Positions 24,988 through 36,707 of a stretch of 64,000 bases of DNA are shown here, piece after piece. The DNA comes from Sycobia sp. Sy_11 (taxonomy: Eukaryota; Arthropoda; Insecta; Hymenoptera; Epichrysomallidae). How positions within the stretch are numbered: position 1 is the first letter of the stretch; each line of letters starts with the position of its first letter. The translations under genes and the position numbers were made by a program. The stretch covers positions 763,501 to 827,500 of the forward strand of contig JACCIC010000062.1 in the NCBI GenBank assembly GCA_018907035.1, written 5' to 3'. The notes under the pieces were generated by a model. The model was not told the DNA's origin. It searched no databases and was given only the letters and a program-made list of their open reading frames with translations.

Positions 24988-26280
24988 CGAGGGTGGATTG
25001 ATAAGTTTCCGGCCTGACCAAGAAATGGCGCCACTAGGCCTACCTTGAGGTGTCGTTATATAGTACCATCCTTAGATAGCTTGTAGCTATAGTTTAGTTC
25101 GATCACCATGTTAGTTTAGGTTTGAGAGTACGCTGATCAAGACGCCTCTGTGTTTTTCGTAAAAATGGAAAATCTGAAAAATCATGCTGTCATCAAATAC
25201 TTTTATTTGAAGGGGTTAACGCCGAAGGAAATTAAAGAAGAGATGGACTCAACACTGGAGACATCCTCCCCATCATATTCAACCGTTAAGCAGTGGGTTT
25301 CCGAGTTTAAAAAGGGTCGTGTGAGCATCTCTGATGAGCCTCGCTCAGAACGCCCCATTGGGTCACGACTCCAGATATGATCGAAAAAATCCATCAAATA
25401 GTGCTGAAAGATCGCAGATTAAAAGTGCGTAAGATAGCTGAGACCTGTAAGATGTCATATGAACGTGTACAAAATATTTTGCACCAATATTTGTATATGG
25501 AAAAGCTCTGTGCAAGATGGATGTCGCGTTTGCTAACAGTCGACCAAAAATTGATTCGAAAGAACATTTCTACCGCCAATTTGGCGTTGTATAAGCGTAA
25601 TTCAAGCGAATTTTTGCGTCGATTCGTAACCGTTGACGAAACTTGGGTCCACCACTACACTCCTGAAACCAAACAACAGTCTAATCAATGGATTAGACCA
25701 GGGGAACCAACTCCAAAGAAGGCAAAAACAATTTTTTCGGCGAACAAGGTTATGGCTACTGTTTTTTTGGATGCAAGAGGTATTATATACATTGATTACC
25801 TTGAAAAGGGTACAACTATCACTGGCCAATACTACACAAACTTATTGCAACGTTTGAACCACGAAGTGAAAATTAAACGGCCTCATCTGGCGAAGAAAAA
25901 CATCTTTTTTCATCACGATAACGCACCAGCGCACACGTCAATCGTTGCGATGACTAATGTCAACGATCTGAAGTTTGAATTGATGCCGCACCCCCTTCCC
26001 CCTACTCTCCAGACCTAGCCCCGAGTGACTATTATCTGTTTCCTAACCTCAAAAAATGGCTTAGCGGTAAGAGATTTGTGGACAATGAAGAAGTAATCGA
26101 AGCTGTAAATGGGTATTTTGAGAAACTTGACTAATCAGTCTATAGAAATGGCATTACTAGACTAGAACACCGCTATGAGAAATGTATCAGCCTTGGAGGA
26201 GATTATGTTGAGAAATAAAAAGAAATTCTTAAAAACGTTGTTTTTCTTGGTCAGGCCGGAAACTTATTAATCCACTCTCG
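24988..26280 (+). mobile_element. mariner element, near full length, frameshifted
   Basis: The terminal inverted repeats begin CGAGGGTGGATTGATAAGTT on the left and CGAGAGTGGATTAATAAGTT on the reverse strand at the right. TA lies on each side (24986-24987, 26281-26282). At 1293 bp it has normal mariner length. The transposase reads MENLKNHAV...EFKKG (25165 on), then after a one-base loss near 25370 MIEKIHQ... with the first catalytic block VTVDETW and the second HHDNAPAHTS. After another shift near 25990 it reads YSPDLAPSDYYLFP with the third Asp. The spacing is compatible with D,D34D. Two frameshifts and a stop (near 26130) make it inactive. Confidence 0.92.
25165..26217 (+). pseudogene. mariner transposase pseudogene
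   Basis: It would cut and paste the surrounding element through the DDD triad. It starts at ATG 25165 (MENLKNHAVIKYFYLK). The helix-turn-helix region lies before the first frameshift (about 25370). Catalytic blocks one and two are in the long middle frame to 26018, and the third is after a second frameshift at about 25990. The C-terminal CISLGGDYVEK is typical of mariner ends. An in-frame TAA/TAG series after the second shift confirms decay. Confidence 0.85.
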
Positions 26281-26494
26281 TATTAGATAAATTCTATTTG
26301 TGTTTTACTGTAATTTTTACCCATTTATTGTCTATTGTATAGTACATTATGTCTGTTTTTATCAAGTGTTCTGTCCAAGTAGAAGATAAATGTATATAAT
26401 GTTGGTTTATATACTGGGTATACTAAAGTATATTTTATATAATTAGTGAATTTTTTTAAAATTAATATATGATTTTTGTTTTTCTATCCGACAG
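26281..26494. other. intron up to degenerate finger exon
   Basis: AT-rich. It ends in acceptor TTTCTATCCGACAG at 26494. Confidence 0.5.
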
Positions 26495-26649
26495 GCAAAG
26501 CGAAATTCCAATGTAAGAACTGCAAAAAAAATTTCTCAGACAAAATTTCCTTCATTCACCATATATATTTCGACTGCCGTGATGTTGCAGATGAGGTTTA
26601 CTTCCTTTGTAAGAAATCTTTTAAACAGTACAAATCTCGGAGACGCTAG
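26495..26649 (+). CDS. lola: lola-type terminal exon with degenerate second finger
   Basis: After acceptor CCGACAG, two bases (GC) and 50 codons run to TAG. Finger 1 is intact C2HC (C6, C9, H22, C27). The second finger has lost its CxxC spacing (only C38 remains, in YFLCKKSFKQYKS) and both histidines, and the exon ends at SRRR. It looks like a finger exon that lost a few codons and its 3' part, followed by a premature stop. It may still be spliced, giving an isoform with one finger and a basic end, or it may be dying. The reading frame and entry phase are those of the intact exons. Confidence 0.6.
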
Positions 26650-28094
26650 TTGATATATTAGCTTATAAACTATGTAGTGTTATAATTATTACAATATCTA
26701 TTTAGATAATTTGACGAGATTTTTTAAAGTCTCTGTACTAGACTCTTGAATTTTTATATAAATCAGCGAATTAAATATTTTTTACACAAAGAAAATGTTT
26801 TTAATGTTTTTATTAAACATCGTAAATGTATAAATTTATAAGTTGTATCAAGATTTGTATAGTATATTATTAAAATATTGATGACATATATTTTTTTATT
26901 TTTTTTATTGATTAAAAAAATCTTTAAACATGAAGAGGGCTACTGATATTATTAGGTGCATACAAGACTATTCCAATGAATATTGACTCAATAGATAATA
27001 ATAAAATATAATAATATTACTATTTCTAATTCTATTTCTAATATTACTATTTCACTGTTATCAGACAAAATTATAGTATGTTCAATACAGAAAAAGTTTA
27101 CAAAAATGATAATATTTTTAAGACTTTCACATTGTCTCGGTAACTAAAATCTCAACATAGTATCTAAATTAACACTTGTTACTGCAGAAATTTTATCTTA
27201 AGAGGTCCAATTATTTAATGGTTGAAATGTCACCTCGACTATTAATTGATACCTATGTCTAATTATTTTTGTAAGATGATCGAAAATATTACCAAAACAT
27301 TCCAGATACTTTATATGTATTTCTCGATGAATTTTCAAAATTAAACATTAGAATCGATTTAGTTTAAGCAATTAATTCATTCGGTTTTATAATTAATTAT
27401 AATTCCACCTAACCTGATACACATTTACTGTTAATATTTGTCGACATGTTAATATATGTCATTTCGTTTTAATTTAAGTAACTTATCATAACAGAGCTAG
27501 TTGAGTTTGAAAAAGTATTTAATGGAGAAAATTCTATGTACAAATAAAAATTGAAGATTGGACAACTACGCAATAATCTCGAGATACCTACAATCATACT
27601 ATCGATAAAAAATTTAGCAGCTCAACTCCTCTTTGCCACACTGAGATCATCACGCAAAACAGAGATTCAAATTTAGGTATGGATTTTGAGGCAACATTAA
27701 TATTTAATAATTACTTCATTAATTAGTTAAAATTTTTATTTTTGTCTTATTTGATAGTCTATGGGTCGTAAGTATTTAATATCTTATTTTATTAATTAAT
27801 TCAGATAAACAATTAAAAACCGATCATGATTTATAATAAGTTGATTTTATCATTTGTCTATAAAGATGAATCTATTTAAATTTGATTGTAGATCTCTACC
27901 AACACTGAACGTTTATAAAAAATAGGGTTGTTTTTCAAAATTTTCCTTCAGTTACGAAGAATTTTAAACATTTACTAACTTTACGAATGAAATCGATTGT
28001 GAAATTATATTGTGTATTGCATAGGAACTTTACGTAAAAAGCCGTGCAATACTTCTAATAGCAGAATCATTATTTGTATCTATTTTTATTTCAG
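26650..28094. other. AT-rich intron
   Basis: Nothing recognised. It ends in acceptor TTTTTATTTCAG at 28094. Confidence 0.45.
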
Positions 28095-28230
28095 ATTGTA
28101 AGGGCGTTAATTTAAATGTAGCAGGTGCGAAATAATATACAAATCTAATACATCGCTTAGTCGACATTAACCTCAAGTGTGCAGTTTTACCAAAATTTAT
28201 GTTTGATTTGCGGAAAAAATATATATTTTT
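28095..28230 (+). pseudogene. dead lola-type zinc-finger exon
   Basis: A good acceptor (TATTTCAG) is followed by a stop-broken, frameshifted finger pair. In one frame FKCSRCEIIYKSNTSLSRH (28111-28167) is a normal first-finger half. It is preceded and followed by stops (TAA at 28168-28170). The expected Cys and PKF linker appear in another frame (LKCAVLPKF). The CLICGK start of finger two is in a third frame (about 28200-28217), after which T-rich sequence and a SINE replace the finger. It is a clear relic, not expressible as a finger protein. Confidence 0.75.
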
Positions 28231-28244
28231 TTTTTTTATGTTAT

Positions 28245-28383
28245 TTAACGTCGCTCTATTTATGCTTCCAAGTATTGGTGCTAATCAGCGACGGAGGTCT
28301 ACGATGTGTTTGTAAAAAAAGCACATGTAAATTATTACAACGGTGCTTGTGTCAATCGGCCGAGACCGGGATTTGAACTCGGA
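28245..28383 (-). mobile_element. tRNA-derived SINE, 5'-truncated copy
   Basis: It shares about 140 bases with 45070-45262 (for example CTAATCAGCGACGGAGGTCT and GGCCGAGACCGGGATTTGAA). On the minus strand the GAGTTCAAATCCCGG near its head resembles a tRNA B box (GGTTCGAATCC). The A-box part of the head is missing. It lies directly downstream of the dead finger exon. Confidence 0.75.
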
Positions 28384-31010
28384 TTTAATTTTAACTTGGA
28401 AAAAATATGAAGCATAAACATTGTATGCAAAAGTACATGATAAGAATGCGTAAGTGGGTGAAAGATTCTATTTAAGGTGGATTCCATATGACGCGTAGGA
28501 CATATATGTACACATATCACAAAAATCTTTATTATTTTTTTATTTAGGCATAATTAATACAATCCAAATAATGTTAGCATGTACATCTGCAGCATAAATA
28601 AAGAAAAGGTGCCTACAGCCCTCGAATTACTGAAATCCAACATTTATAATTAGATAATTATAAAATTATAAAATGCTTTCGCTGCTTCTACATTAATCGG
28701 TTTAAACTATCCATTTGAAAGTCTATTGAAAGCATCACGAAATTGAGCATCATGATATGTACATTCATTTATTCTTTTTTTTGACTCTACTATGAATGAC
28801 AAATTGCTTTTACAAAACCATCAAATTTTGATTCGGAAATTTAAAAACTTTTATAATTACAAACAAATTTTGCTTTTTCTACTTTATAAAATGTTAAAGA
28901 AAAAAAGTTAAAGCTGAATATTATAAGCTAATAAATATTTCTATTACTATGCACAATTAAAGTATTTTGAATATTATAAAAATTACTACCAAAACTTATA
29001 AGAACAGTCTTTTACTAAGTGAAATAAAGTTAATTCAATTATAATGAATCTTTCTTCAGTTCTATACGTTAGAGAGTGCGCCTCGAATAATTAAAAAACA
29101 AAATTAATAATCGAATACGAATTATAACTTAATTATATAATTAAGAATATTTCAATAATGAATATTTTGTTGCAATATTACTACAAAAAGTCGTCATGGA
29201 ACTTACAAATTTTCGACAAAAGAAATAGCATTTAAAACTAAAAATACAATACGATACTTAAGAAACTATATTTCTAACGAAACTAGAGAAGTTTTTAATT
29301 AGTTTTATATTCGTTTTTTGTTAAAATTTAATTTTAATTGTCATTTAAGTGTTTAGAGAGTTGTTAATAAATTTTATTTATAATTGTCTGTTTCACTTCT
29401 TACGATCAAATAGTAGAGCTATATAAAGCAAAAGAGGTTTTTAAACTAACAGAAAAAAAACTTACAGCAGGAACCTATAGTAGGTGATTAACTAATCACG
29501 TCTATCTTGAGTATATGTATTATTATATATTATTAAATATAAGAAAAAATGTATATTTTGCCTTTTTTCACATACATTAAGCTGCAATCTCTTTATTGTT
29601 AATTAAATACTGTCTTAAATAGTATTTTTTTCTCACTATTTTTATATCATTTATGAATTTTTGATTAATAGACTTATATTTCAGCGTATGAATTGATTTA
29701 TTCAATTTGGTCATTACGTCTCACATAAGATATACTTCTAAGGCATAATGATAAATACGTTATATACATGCTTTCTATACATTGGGAAAAAATTTCTTAA
29801 ATTCCAAAAAATTTTCTTTAATTAAAATAAATAATTTATTTAATCTGTTATCACAAAACTTTTTCTTAAATTAAGTACAAATGAACAATTAATTTGTAAA
29901 ATTCCATAAATATTTACTTTAAATACAACGCATTCTTTTGATTGAAACAAATATTTTTATAAGCATATAAAAATTTCATTAATTTTCTTGTTTTAAAAAA
30001 TATTTTCTTTATTTAAAAATATATTATACTCGAAAAATTTATTTTTTTAAATTTAGAAAACAATTTTTGTTTATTATATCTGTTTTAGAAAGGATGTGCA
30101 GAGTACTGATATTTTAACATATAATACTTTGAAGATTCTAAAATATATCAAAATTGACAATTTTGATATATTTTAGATAGTTAGATAATTTATTTATATA
30201 CGCAGTTGTTATTATAGCAAAAATATTCTTATTCTCAGTTTATCACAAACGCCATTTAATAACGCAGTAATGTTCTTTCGCTTTCATAGAATTATAAAGT
30301 ATGGAAATAACTTATATAGTAACGATCGGTATTTTCAGGTACTAGCAAAATAGAAAATATAGGTAGCCACCTAGTGGCAAAAGTAAGGTACAAAATTTAA
30401 ATTTTCTGGTGAAAAATTGCAAGAACATCGAGATCACCAGTCACTACTTTACACATGTACAGAGAGAGAATTTTCTCCCAAAGCTACTTCTCTCTTTCTA
30501 ACATTTTTTGCACTTGTAAGTCTTTACTTAAAAATTTTAAAGCAAATAATTTTCTCTTATCATAAATAAACAAATTTTTACGTTATAAAGAATATTTTTT
30601 AAATTTAAGAAAATAAATTAATATTAATTATAATATTAAATAAATTTCAGTTTTATTTATTATATTTAAAATAATATTTACTTAATTTAAATAAGTATGA
30701 AATAATAATTTTAAGTAATTTTTTTCCAGTAAATCAGAATATTTTAAAATTAATTAATCTACTTATGTATTACTAAGATATGATAAATAATTGACTTAAC
30801 AATAATTTCTTCCTTTTAATGTATGAATTTTCTATTAGTAAGTAAATCCGTATGAATTTAAAATAAATATTGTTTAATTTAATAAATTGTTTTCTTATTG
30901 CAAGTAGATTTGTTTGAAATGAAAAATATATTGAACTTTAAGTATATATTTTCTTAAGTCAAGAAGCATTTGCTGAAATTAAGTAAATATTTTGTTAGTT
31001 CAATAGAATG
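28384..31010. other. AT-rich intron
   Basis: No gene was recognised. A short inverted repeat (TATCAAAATTG/CAATTTTGATA) lies near 30148-30172. The stretch ends with the target duplication of the Penelope-like copy. Confidence 0.45.
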
Positions 31011-31702
31011 GTTAAAATTAAAAATTGTACTTATGTCGACTGTTCTGAATTAAATTAAGAAATATTTTTATCGGTCTTACAGTCTTTATAATATCGTATA
31101 TTAGCTAAAATAATCAGACTGTCCTTGTTTATGATCACCCCCGTAAAATCTAAAGTAAAAATTACTACTAAAAATAAAATAAAATTAGATTAAAAATTAG
31201 ATTATTGGGATTTTTCAAAAGATTAATATTTTCAAGAGTTTCTCTTTATATTTATTCTTAATACCATGTTCCAAAATATTTACATTTTCAAAGCCGAAAG
31301 AATGTAACAAGTTTAAACTATGTTCTTTTAGCCCGGATGTACCATTCATACTTCGGAAGCTATATTGATGCTCATATATTCTTTGTTTTAAGTACCTTCT
31401 CGCTTGTCCAATATAATATTTATCACAATCCTTAAAATTTATTTTATATACTACTCCTATTTTCAATCATTTACCATCCTTATCTTTACAATTATTAAAT
31501 AGCTTTCTAATATTATTATTATTTCTAAAGTAAACTTGAATCTTATGTTAAAGAGCATTTTTAATTATCTGATATAATTTATTGTAGTAATAAGTTTTAT
31601 TTCAGATTCTACGAGGGTGATCATAAACAAGGATAGTCTGACTGTCATTATTTTAGCTAATATATTAGATTGTAAGACCGATAAAAATATTTATTAATTT
31701 AA
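31011..31702 (-). mobile_element. Penelope-like retroelement remnant with GIY-YIG endonuclease
   Basis: TTCAATAGAATG occurs at 30999-31010 and again at 31703-31714 and looks like a 12-bp target duplication. The two ends are inverted relative to each other (CGGTCTTACAGTCT... against ...GACTGTAAGACCG-like) and match the ends of the copies at 51.6, 54.1 and 59.2 kb. The minus strand encodes a GIY-YIG piece, which is characteristic of Penelope-like elements. No reverse transcriptase remains. Confidence 0.75.
31215..31466 (-). pseudogene. GIY-YIG endonuclease fragment of a Penelope-like element
   Basis: The 83-codon frame contains GVVYKI, then KYYIGQA, R-x-LKQR and EHQ, in the order of the GIY-YIG core (Tyr, YIG, Arg). 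In Penelope-like elements this domain nicks target DNA C-terminal to the RT. The frame ends before a recognisable catalytic Glu region and has no RT upstream, so it is a truncated relic. Confidence 0.75.
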
Positions 31703-31714
31703 TTCAATAGAATG

Positions 31715-32579
31715 ATTAAAAAAAAACTTTATCTTAGATAAAAAAAATTATAGATATGTACAGTGAAAATCAGTTTTCAAATTAATGTGATCAACTATTT
31801 AAATAACATTAACAAATATTTTTACCACTCATTCTTATCTTGACCGTTAATATTTGAAGATATTTAAAGAAACATTTATTAATTCAATAAAAATAACTAG
31901 TCTGTCCCGTTACTGGAAATAGAAAGGATTTTATATTGTATGAGGACTTAAAATTAAAGATAAGTCTACTATGAGAAGAAAATCTCACAATTAGTGTTAA
32001 TATAAGAATAACTATATATTTTTTGCTGAGAAAGCATCTGCATTCCGGTGACTCGTATAGATTTATAATTTCAGAAAAAAGTCTGTAACTTCTATACGAA
32101 ACATATTTCCTTCGATTGTTGTTTAAGAATATAATTCAGTAAAAAATTTGAAATGAGATCCAGATATTTGTTCATTATACACATCGTAGGTACAGATTTC
32201 ATATATCGTTCTGCCGATTACTTTAAATTTAATAGAATTTTTTCATCCAAGGTAAGTCCTAATTGTTTTAGTAAATTAAAAGAATAGGCAATTTTAAATC
32301 TTCATTAATCCTAAGAGCTACCTACGATATCAATAATTTATGAAAGTCTATAATTGTATATCTGTATAACTAAAAGAAAAAGGAATATAAATATCATTCT
32401 TTATAAAATCTTTAATTGAATTAGGATTAAGATCGAAATAGATTAGAAATAGGTTCATTTTAATTCAAAATTGTATTCAATACATTGCTCTTTGGCTAAC
32501 ACTACCAAATTTCATTTTTAGTTTACTTTTGTAACGAAATAGCATTAATTTTTCCTAAAACTATCAATCGTTTTTCTAG
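31715..32579. other. AT-rich intron
   Basis: Nothing recognised. It ends in TCGTTTTTCTAG at 32579. Confidence 0.45.
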
Positions 32580-32773
32580 TATCTAGTTGGACGGAACATG
32601 GGCAATTCACATGTGAGCGCTGTTTCAAGGTGTACAAGACCAGGGGTTCACTAACGCAACACCAGAGGCGCGAGTGCGGTGTCGAACGCCAATTCGCTTG
32701 CTTCATTTGTGGCAGTCGATTCAAACACAAGCACCATCTCAAGAAGCATCTCAATCGTCTTCACTTTATGTAA
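32580..32773 (+). CDS. lola: lola-type alternative terminal exon, zinc-finger pair
   Basis: Acceptor TTTTTCTAG is followed by TA and 63 codons to TAA. The next AG, six bases on, would put the exon out of frame, so the TAG acceptor at 32579 is chosen. Finger 1 is C11, C14, H27 and C32 and finger 2 is C40, C43, H56 and H61. The exon ends two residues after the last His. It is compact, GC-rich and intact, in contrast to the degenerate exons at 26.5, 28.1, 36.3 and 37.8 kb that surround it. AATAAA follows at 32983. Confidence 0.85.
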
Positions 32774-32982
32774 TCTATCGGTTAGAGAAAAAGACAGGAA
32801 GTACTGTTTGAAAGTATTGTTCTTTTTGGATAGGTTATAAGAGCGATATTTTTACTTTCTTTGAACAACGTGAAGAAACGATAACCTTCAGGATATATTT
32901 TTTTTAATGATCGAAGTTCCCGGTAGTTTTTGTAATGATGGGTGTAATAATTCAATTTGTTAAAGGATAATTAGAACCGAGA

Positions 32983-32988
32983 AATAAA
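32983..32988 (+). promoter_or_regulatory. polyadenylation signal AATAAA
   Basis: Hexamer about 210 bases after the stop of the exon at 32580. Confidence 0.45.
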
Positions 32989-34837
32989 AGTTTATACACT
33001 AAAAACAATTTTCGATCATTTCATAGAACCTTTGCGAGATCAAAATGATTCAGGTGAAGATAAAAATTATATTTTGAAATTAAATTTAAAATTTATATTA
33101 TTTTATATTAAATTTAAAAATTTTATTTGAATTTAAAAGTTATTTGTAAATTTGTAAATTATATCATATTTGTAAATTGTTGAATTTCAGCTAATTAAGA
33201 TAAACTGCGCTATAACCACAGAAATATATATTTCCTGAAATTGAAAATGTATGCAAAGAAATTAACTATATATATAGAAATATTCAATTATACTTATTGT
33301 CATATCATCCGTATCATTTATTAATACAGCTTTATTATTAGATGTTATCGAGTGGAATATGATATCTTAAACCAAAAATTATACCAGCAAATATAAGATT
33401 AGTTAATATTTTACCCTTTTACATTGTCCATTTATTAGACTATGTTCTTAGTTATTTTGTGTGAACCATATTTTAATTATAGTATTATAAATGTAATACG
33501 AATGATACGTAAAATATAGAAATTACATTTATAAAAGATACTTAAATAGAATCGAATAGAAAATTTCTAATGTATTTCGAATTTTCGTTATTTTCGAGCC
33601 AGATAGTCATTATATAATGATTAATCTTGTAATTGCCATATTTATGAATGCAAGAATTAGATACTAAAACTTTAAACGGTCAGCATTGAGAATACTCAAA
33701 GCTACCTCAATCAATCGTATCGTAATCCATTATCCGATTCCCATAGTCTTTCCTTGTCAGATAAAAAATATACCTTACGCGACTTCTTAAGTATTATACA
33801 TTGTATTTTTAAATTAAATATCAGATACTTTAAAAATGTTAGCCTTCTAAATTACAAAGGTTTATCGAAAGAAATATTATTTTGAATCTACAATAATTCA
33901 GGATTTTTTGTATTCAGAAACAAAATACTGATTTAGTATCAAAAATACCATCATATTTAATTCCTTAATCTTTTTTTATTGTTTAAAACGCATGTGTCGA
34001 AGTTAACCAATGTTTTCATTACTTACAAGTTTATGATGATTTGTTCGTGTTCATTGGATGATGTGTTTCTCGTTAAAATTATTAAAGTTATATTATAATA
34101 CCTAACAGTAAATAAATAAATATATTAATTTATTTTATCTTTTAATGATTAACGCTATAAAGTTTAGGTGGTTCTTTTTTTATTTTTAATTAATATAAAA
34201 TAGATTTGTATACAAATTAAATAAACACGCATTGTAAAAAATACTGCGATTTTTTATTTTTTTTTAATCAATTTTTAAATATAGCGTATATTATTTATTA
34301 TCTTAGAAATTGAATAAACATTATTAGATCTAAATATTTTATTTATGAAAATGTTATATAAATTTAGCGTTTGTTCTCCAATTTAATGTGAAAATTCGTA
34401 ATTGTATAATGTGAAAATTCATAATTCCTCAACAGTATTATCTGACGTCCTCTTTTAGATTTGAATTATGTATATTGAAAATATTGCACATTTAGTTAAT
34501 TTTAGTTAATATTCCAGTGACGTATTATTAGCGAGATCATTAGTTCTAATTTAGAACTTAGAAAAAACAAGATTGTATGAAATGCTTAATTGAATTCGTT
34601 TTGTAAATTATTTATGCATTTTAATTATAATGCGTAATGGAATCTATAAATTAGAGAATATAATATCAGCACAGCATTTTGGTATATCATTATATGCTTT
34701 TATTTATTTCTTATTAAACATTTTTCAATGGCAGACATTTTAAGTTTGTGATCGTTTAACGAATCATATAACTTCTATTGTTAAATATAAAGTGAATAGT
34801 TGATCCCATTTTACTCAATTAACTTCTTCATTATATA
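32989..34837. other. AT-rich intron
   Basis: Nothing recognised. Confidence 0.45.
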
Positions 34838-34944
34838 TTAGGAGGCGAACTTGTTTCCAACCTTCTTTAACGGAAAAAGGGCATTTATGATGGGAAATGA
34901 ATACACGTTAGCTTCATAAAAATATTTTCCGTCATTTTGTACTA

Positions 34945-35838
34945 CTATTTCCCATTTTTCTCACAATATAGCGATACCGTAGCAAAAGAACAATGACGTT
35001 TCGAGGCGATCCAATGATCCACAAATTCTCGCATTTCTTGAAGATGTCGAAAGTGCGCATGAACGAGGTCATGCTGCATCGATCTGTGGTGATCAGAAGG
35101 CGCTATATCTGGGTACGGCAACACTTCCCATTCGATCTCCAACAGGGTGTTTTTGACGCCTTTCGCAACATGTAGCCGAGCGTTGTCATGCCAAAGAATG
35201 ACTTAGCGCCTACTGCTCGTTCAGACTACAAATCGTTCAGTTGGCATTTGTATACCTCGACAGTGACAGTTTCAGTCGAGTTTAGCAGCTCACTGACACA
35301 TCCTATTTGGTCTGGGAGCCTATCTGGTGGTCTATCACCCATGACTTTTTGAGCTTAGGATTGTCATAGTAGATCCACTTTCCATCACCAATCACAATAC
35401 AACACAGAAAACTCTTCTTTTTTTGCCTGACAAGCAAAGACAGTGCGATGTTGCATCGATTCAGAATAGCACTTTCGGTCAAATCGTGTGGCATCCATTT
35501 TCCTTCTTAAATCTTTCCCATCGCATGTAAACGTTTGCCAACTGCTCTGTTAGTGACTCCTAACTTATTAGCGAGTTCTTTCTGTTTTTGAGTTGAGTTT
35601 TTGTCCAATAATGCTTGCAATTCACTATCTTAAAACTTTTTCGGTTGTCCAGAAGGTTCTTTGTCATTAACATCAGTATCTCCACTTCTAAACCGCTGAA
35701 ATCACTCTTTATATGTTATAAGTGATGGAGCTTGTTCACCATAACATCTTGAAGCAATCGATAAGTTTCTGCTACACTTTTATGCAAATCAAACTAGTGC
35801 AAAAGAACATATCGAAAAAACGATTTATCACGATTCAT
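34945..35838 (-). pseudogene. mariner transposase pseudogene
   Basis: Minus-strand remains of the transposase run from about 35838 down to 34945. Part of the N-terminal helix-turn-helix (VAETYRLLQDV), the first catalytic Asp region (GDGKWIYYDNP; the usual E after D is G/K-shifted) and the third catalytic region (PDIAPSDHHRSMQH) are visible. At least four stops or frame changes occur. It cannot encode an active enzyme. Confidence 0.8.
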
Positions 35839-36022
35839 TTTTCGCTGATAATAAAATTATAATGTTTACAGAAATGATGGCGCCTATTAACTGAATTTTA
35901 TCGTTGTATGCCAAAACTAAAAAATAAGTACTAGATCCGACACATCTGACATTTCGTACTACTTATATCACCATGTAAACGCAAAGATCGGTAACTCTGT
36001 TCGCATCCTAATATACATACTT

Positions 36023-36031
<9 letters not shown>

Positions 36032-36085
<54 letters not shown>
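36032..36085. repeat. (TA)n microsatellite
   Basis: TA dinucleotides inside the mariner-like element. Confidence 0.95.
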
Positions 36086-36090
<5 letters not shown>

Positions 36091-36302
36091 CATAGTTTCC
36101 AGGTTGTTGATAAAGAACCCTATTTTGCCATCATTTCTTTTCTTCGAACTCAATACAACATAGTCTATGTCACTTCTGAAGTTAATATACCGTATAAAAA
36201 CAGAAACTGAGTTCACCTCCTAATATTAATAGATATGAGCTATAGAGTAAATATATGTAACATTTTATTTCATAAAAATACGTAACGAATTATATGTTTT
36301 AG

Positions 36303-36525
36303 GTCCTTTTCAATCGGGCGGGGAAATATACAAATTCGTCTGCAAGAATTGTGGAAAAACATATAATGGAGAGATTCACTAAATCTAAACATACGCAACG
36401 TGTGTGCTAAAGAGCCGTACTTCCACTGCGAATTTTGCGGTCGAAAGTTTAAATACAAGCATAATCGTAACAGCCACAAGAATAATCTTGAAAGATGGTT
36501 CAAATTTAAAATAATCAATCTCTAA
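36303..36525 (+). pseudogene. frameshifted lola-type zinc-finger exon
   Basis: Acceptor TATGTTTTAG leads into the normal phase (GT plus codons PFQSGGEIYKFVCKNCGKTYNG), but the frame stops at TAA 36380-36382 after only C13 and C16. Shifted by one base from about 36370, the rest of the pair is readable to TAA 36523-36525: RDSLNLNIRNVC, KEPYFHCEFCGRKFKYKHNRNSHKNN. In finger 1 the first His is Asn, and in finger 2 the last His is missing. Two lesions beyond the frameshift argue for a true pseudo-exon and not a sequencing error. Confidence 0.8.
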
Positions 36526-36707
36526 GAAACCCAGCAATCAATTTATTATACTACATTATTAGTCATTATTATATGTTAATAATCTTATCATAATCTAAAT
36601 TTTGAAAAGGTTTATATTAATTCTATAAAAACTGATAATTTATTTAATTTTGACAGATATTTTTACTAAATAATGACGCGCAAATTAAATTTTAATATTA
36701 ACTTAAT

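Larger units (their letters stand above)
34838..36223 (-). mobile_element. mariner-like element, degenerate
   Basis: The ends read TTAGGAGGCGAACTTG at 34838 and TTAGGAGGTGAACTCAG on the reverse strand from 36223. Each is flanked by TA (34836-34837, 36224-36225). The minus strand holds a mariner transposase broken by stops and frameshifts. It starts MNRDKSFFRY near 35838, then ETYRLLQDVM, IGDGKWIYYDNPK.KKSW (35420-35330) and WEVLPYPDIAPSDHH (35130-35080). The block around the second Asp is missing or unrecognisable. A (TA)n tract (36032-36085) lies inside. The right end is only 79 bases upstream of the dead finger exon at 36303. Confidence 0.85.

Noticed and set aside
28286..28383. tRNA gene on the minus strand
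   Set aside because: Only a B-box-like piece is present and the copy is one of two dispersed repeats, so a SINE fits better.
31215..31466. Homing endonuclease gene
   Set aside because: The GIY-YIG domain lies between inverted repeat ends shared with other local copies and fits a Penelope-like element.
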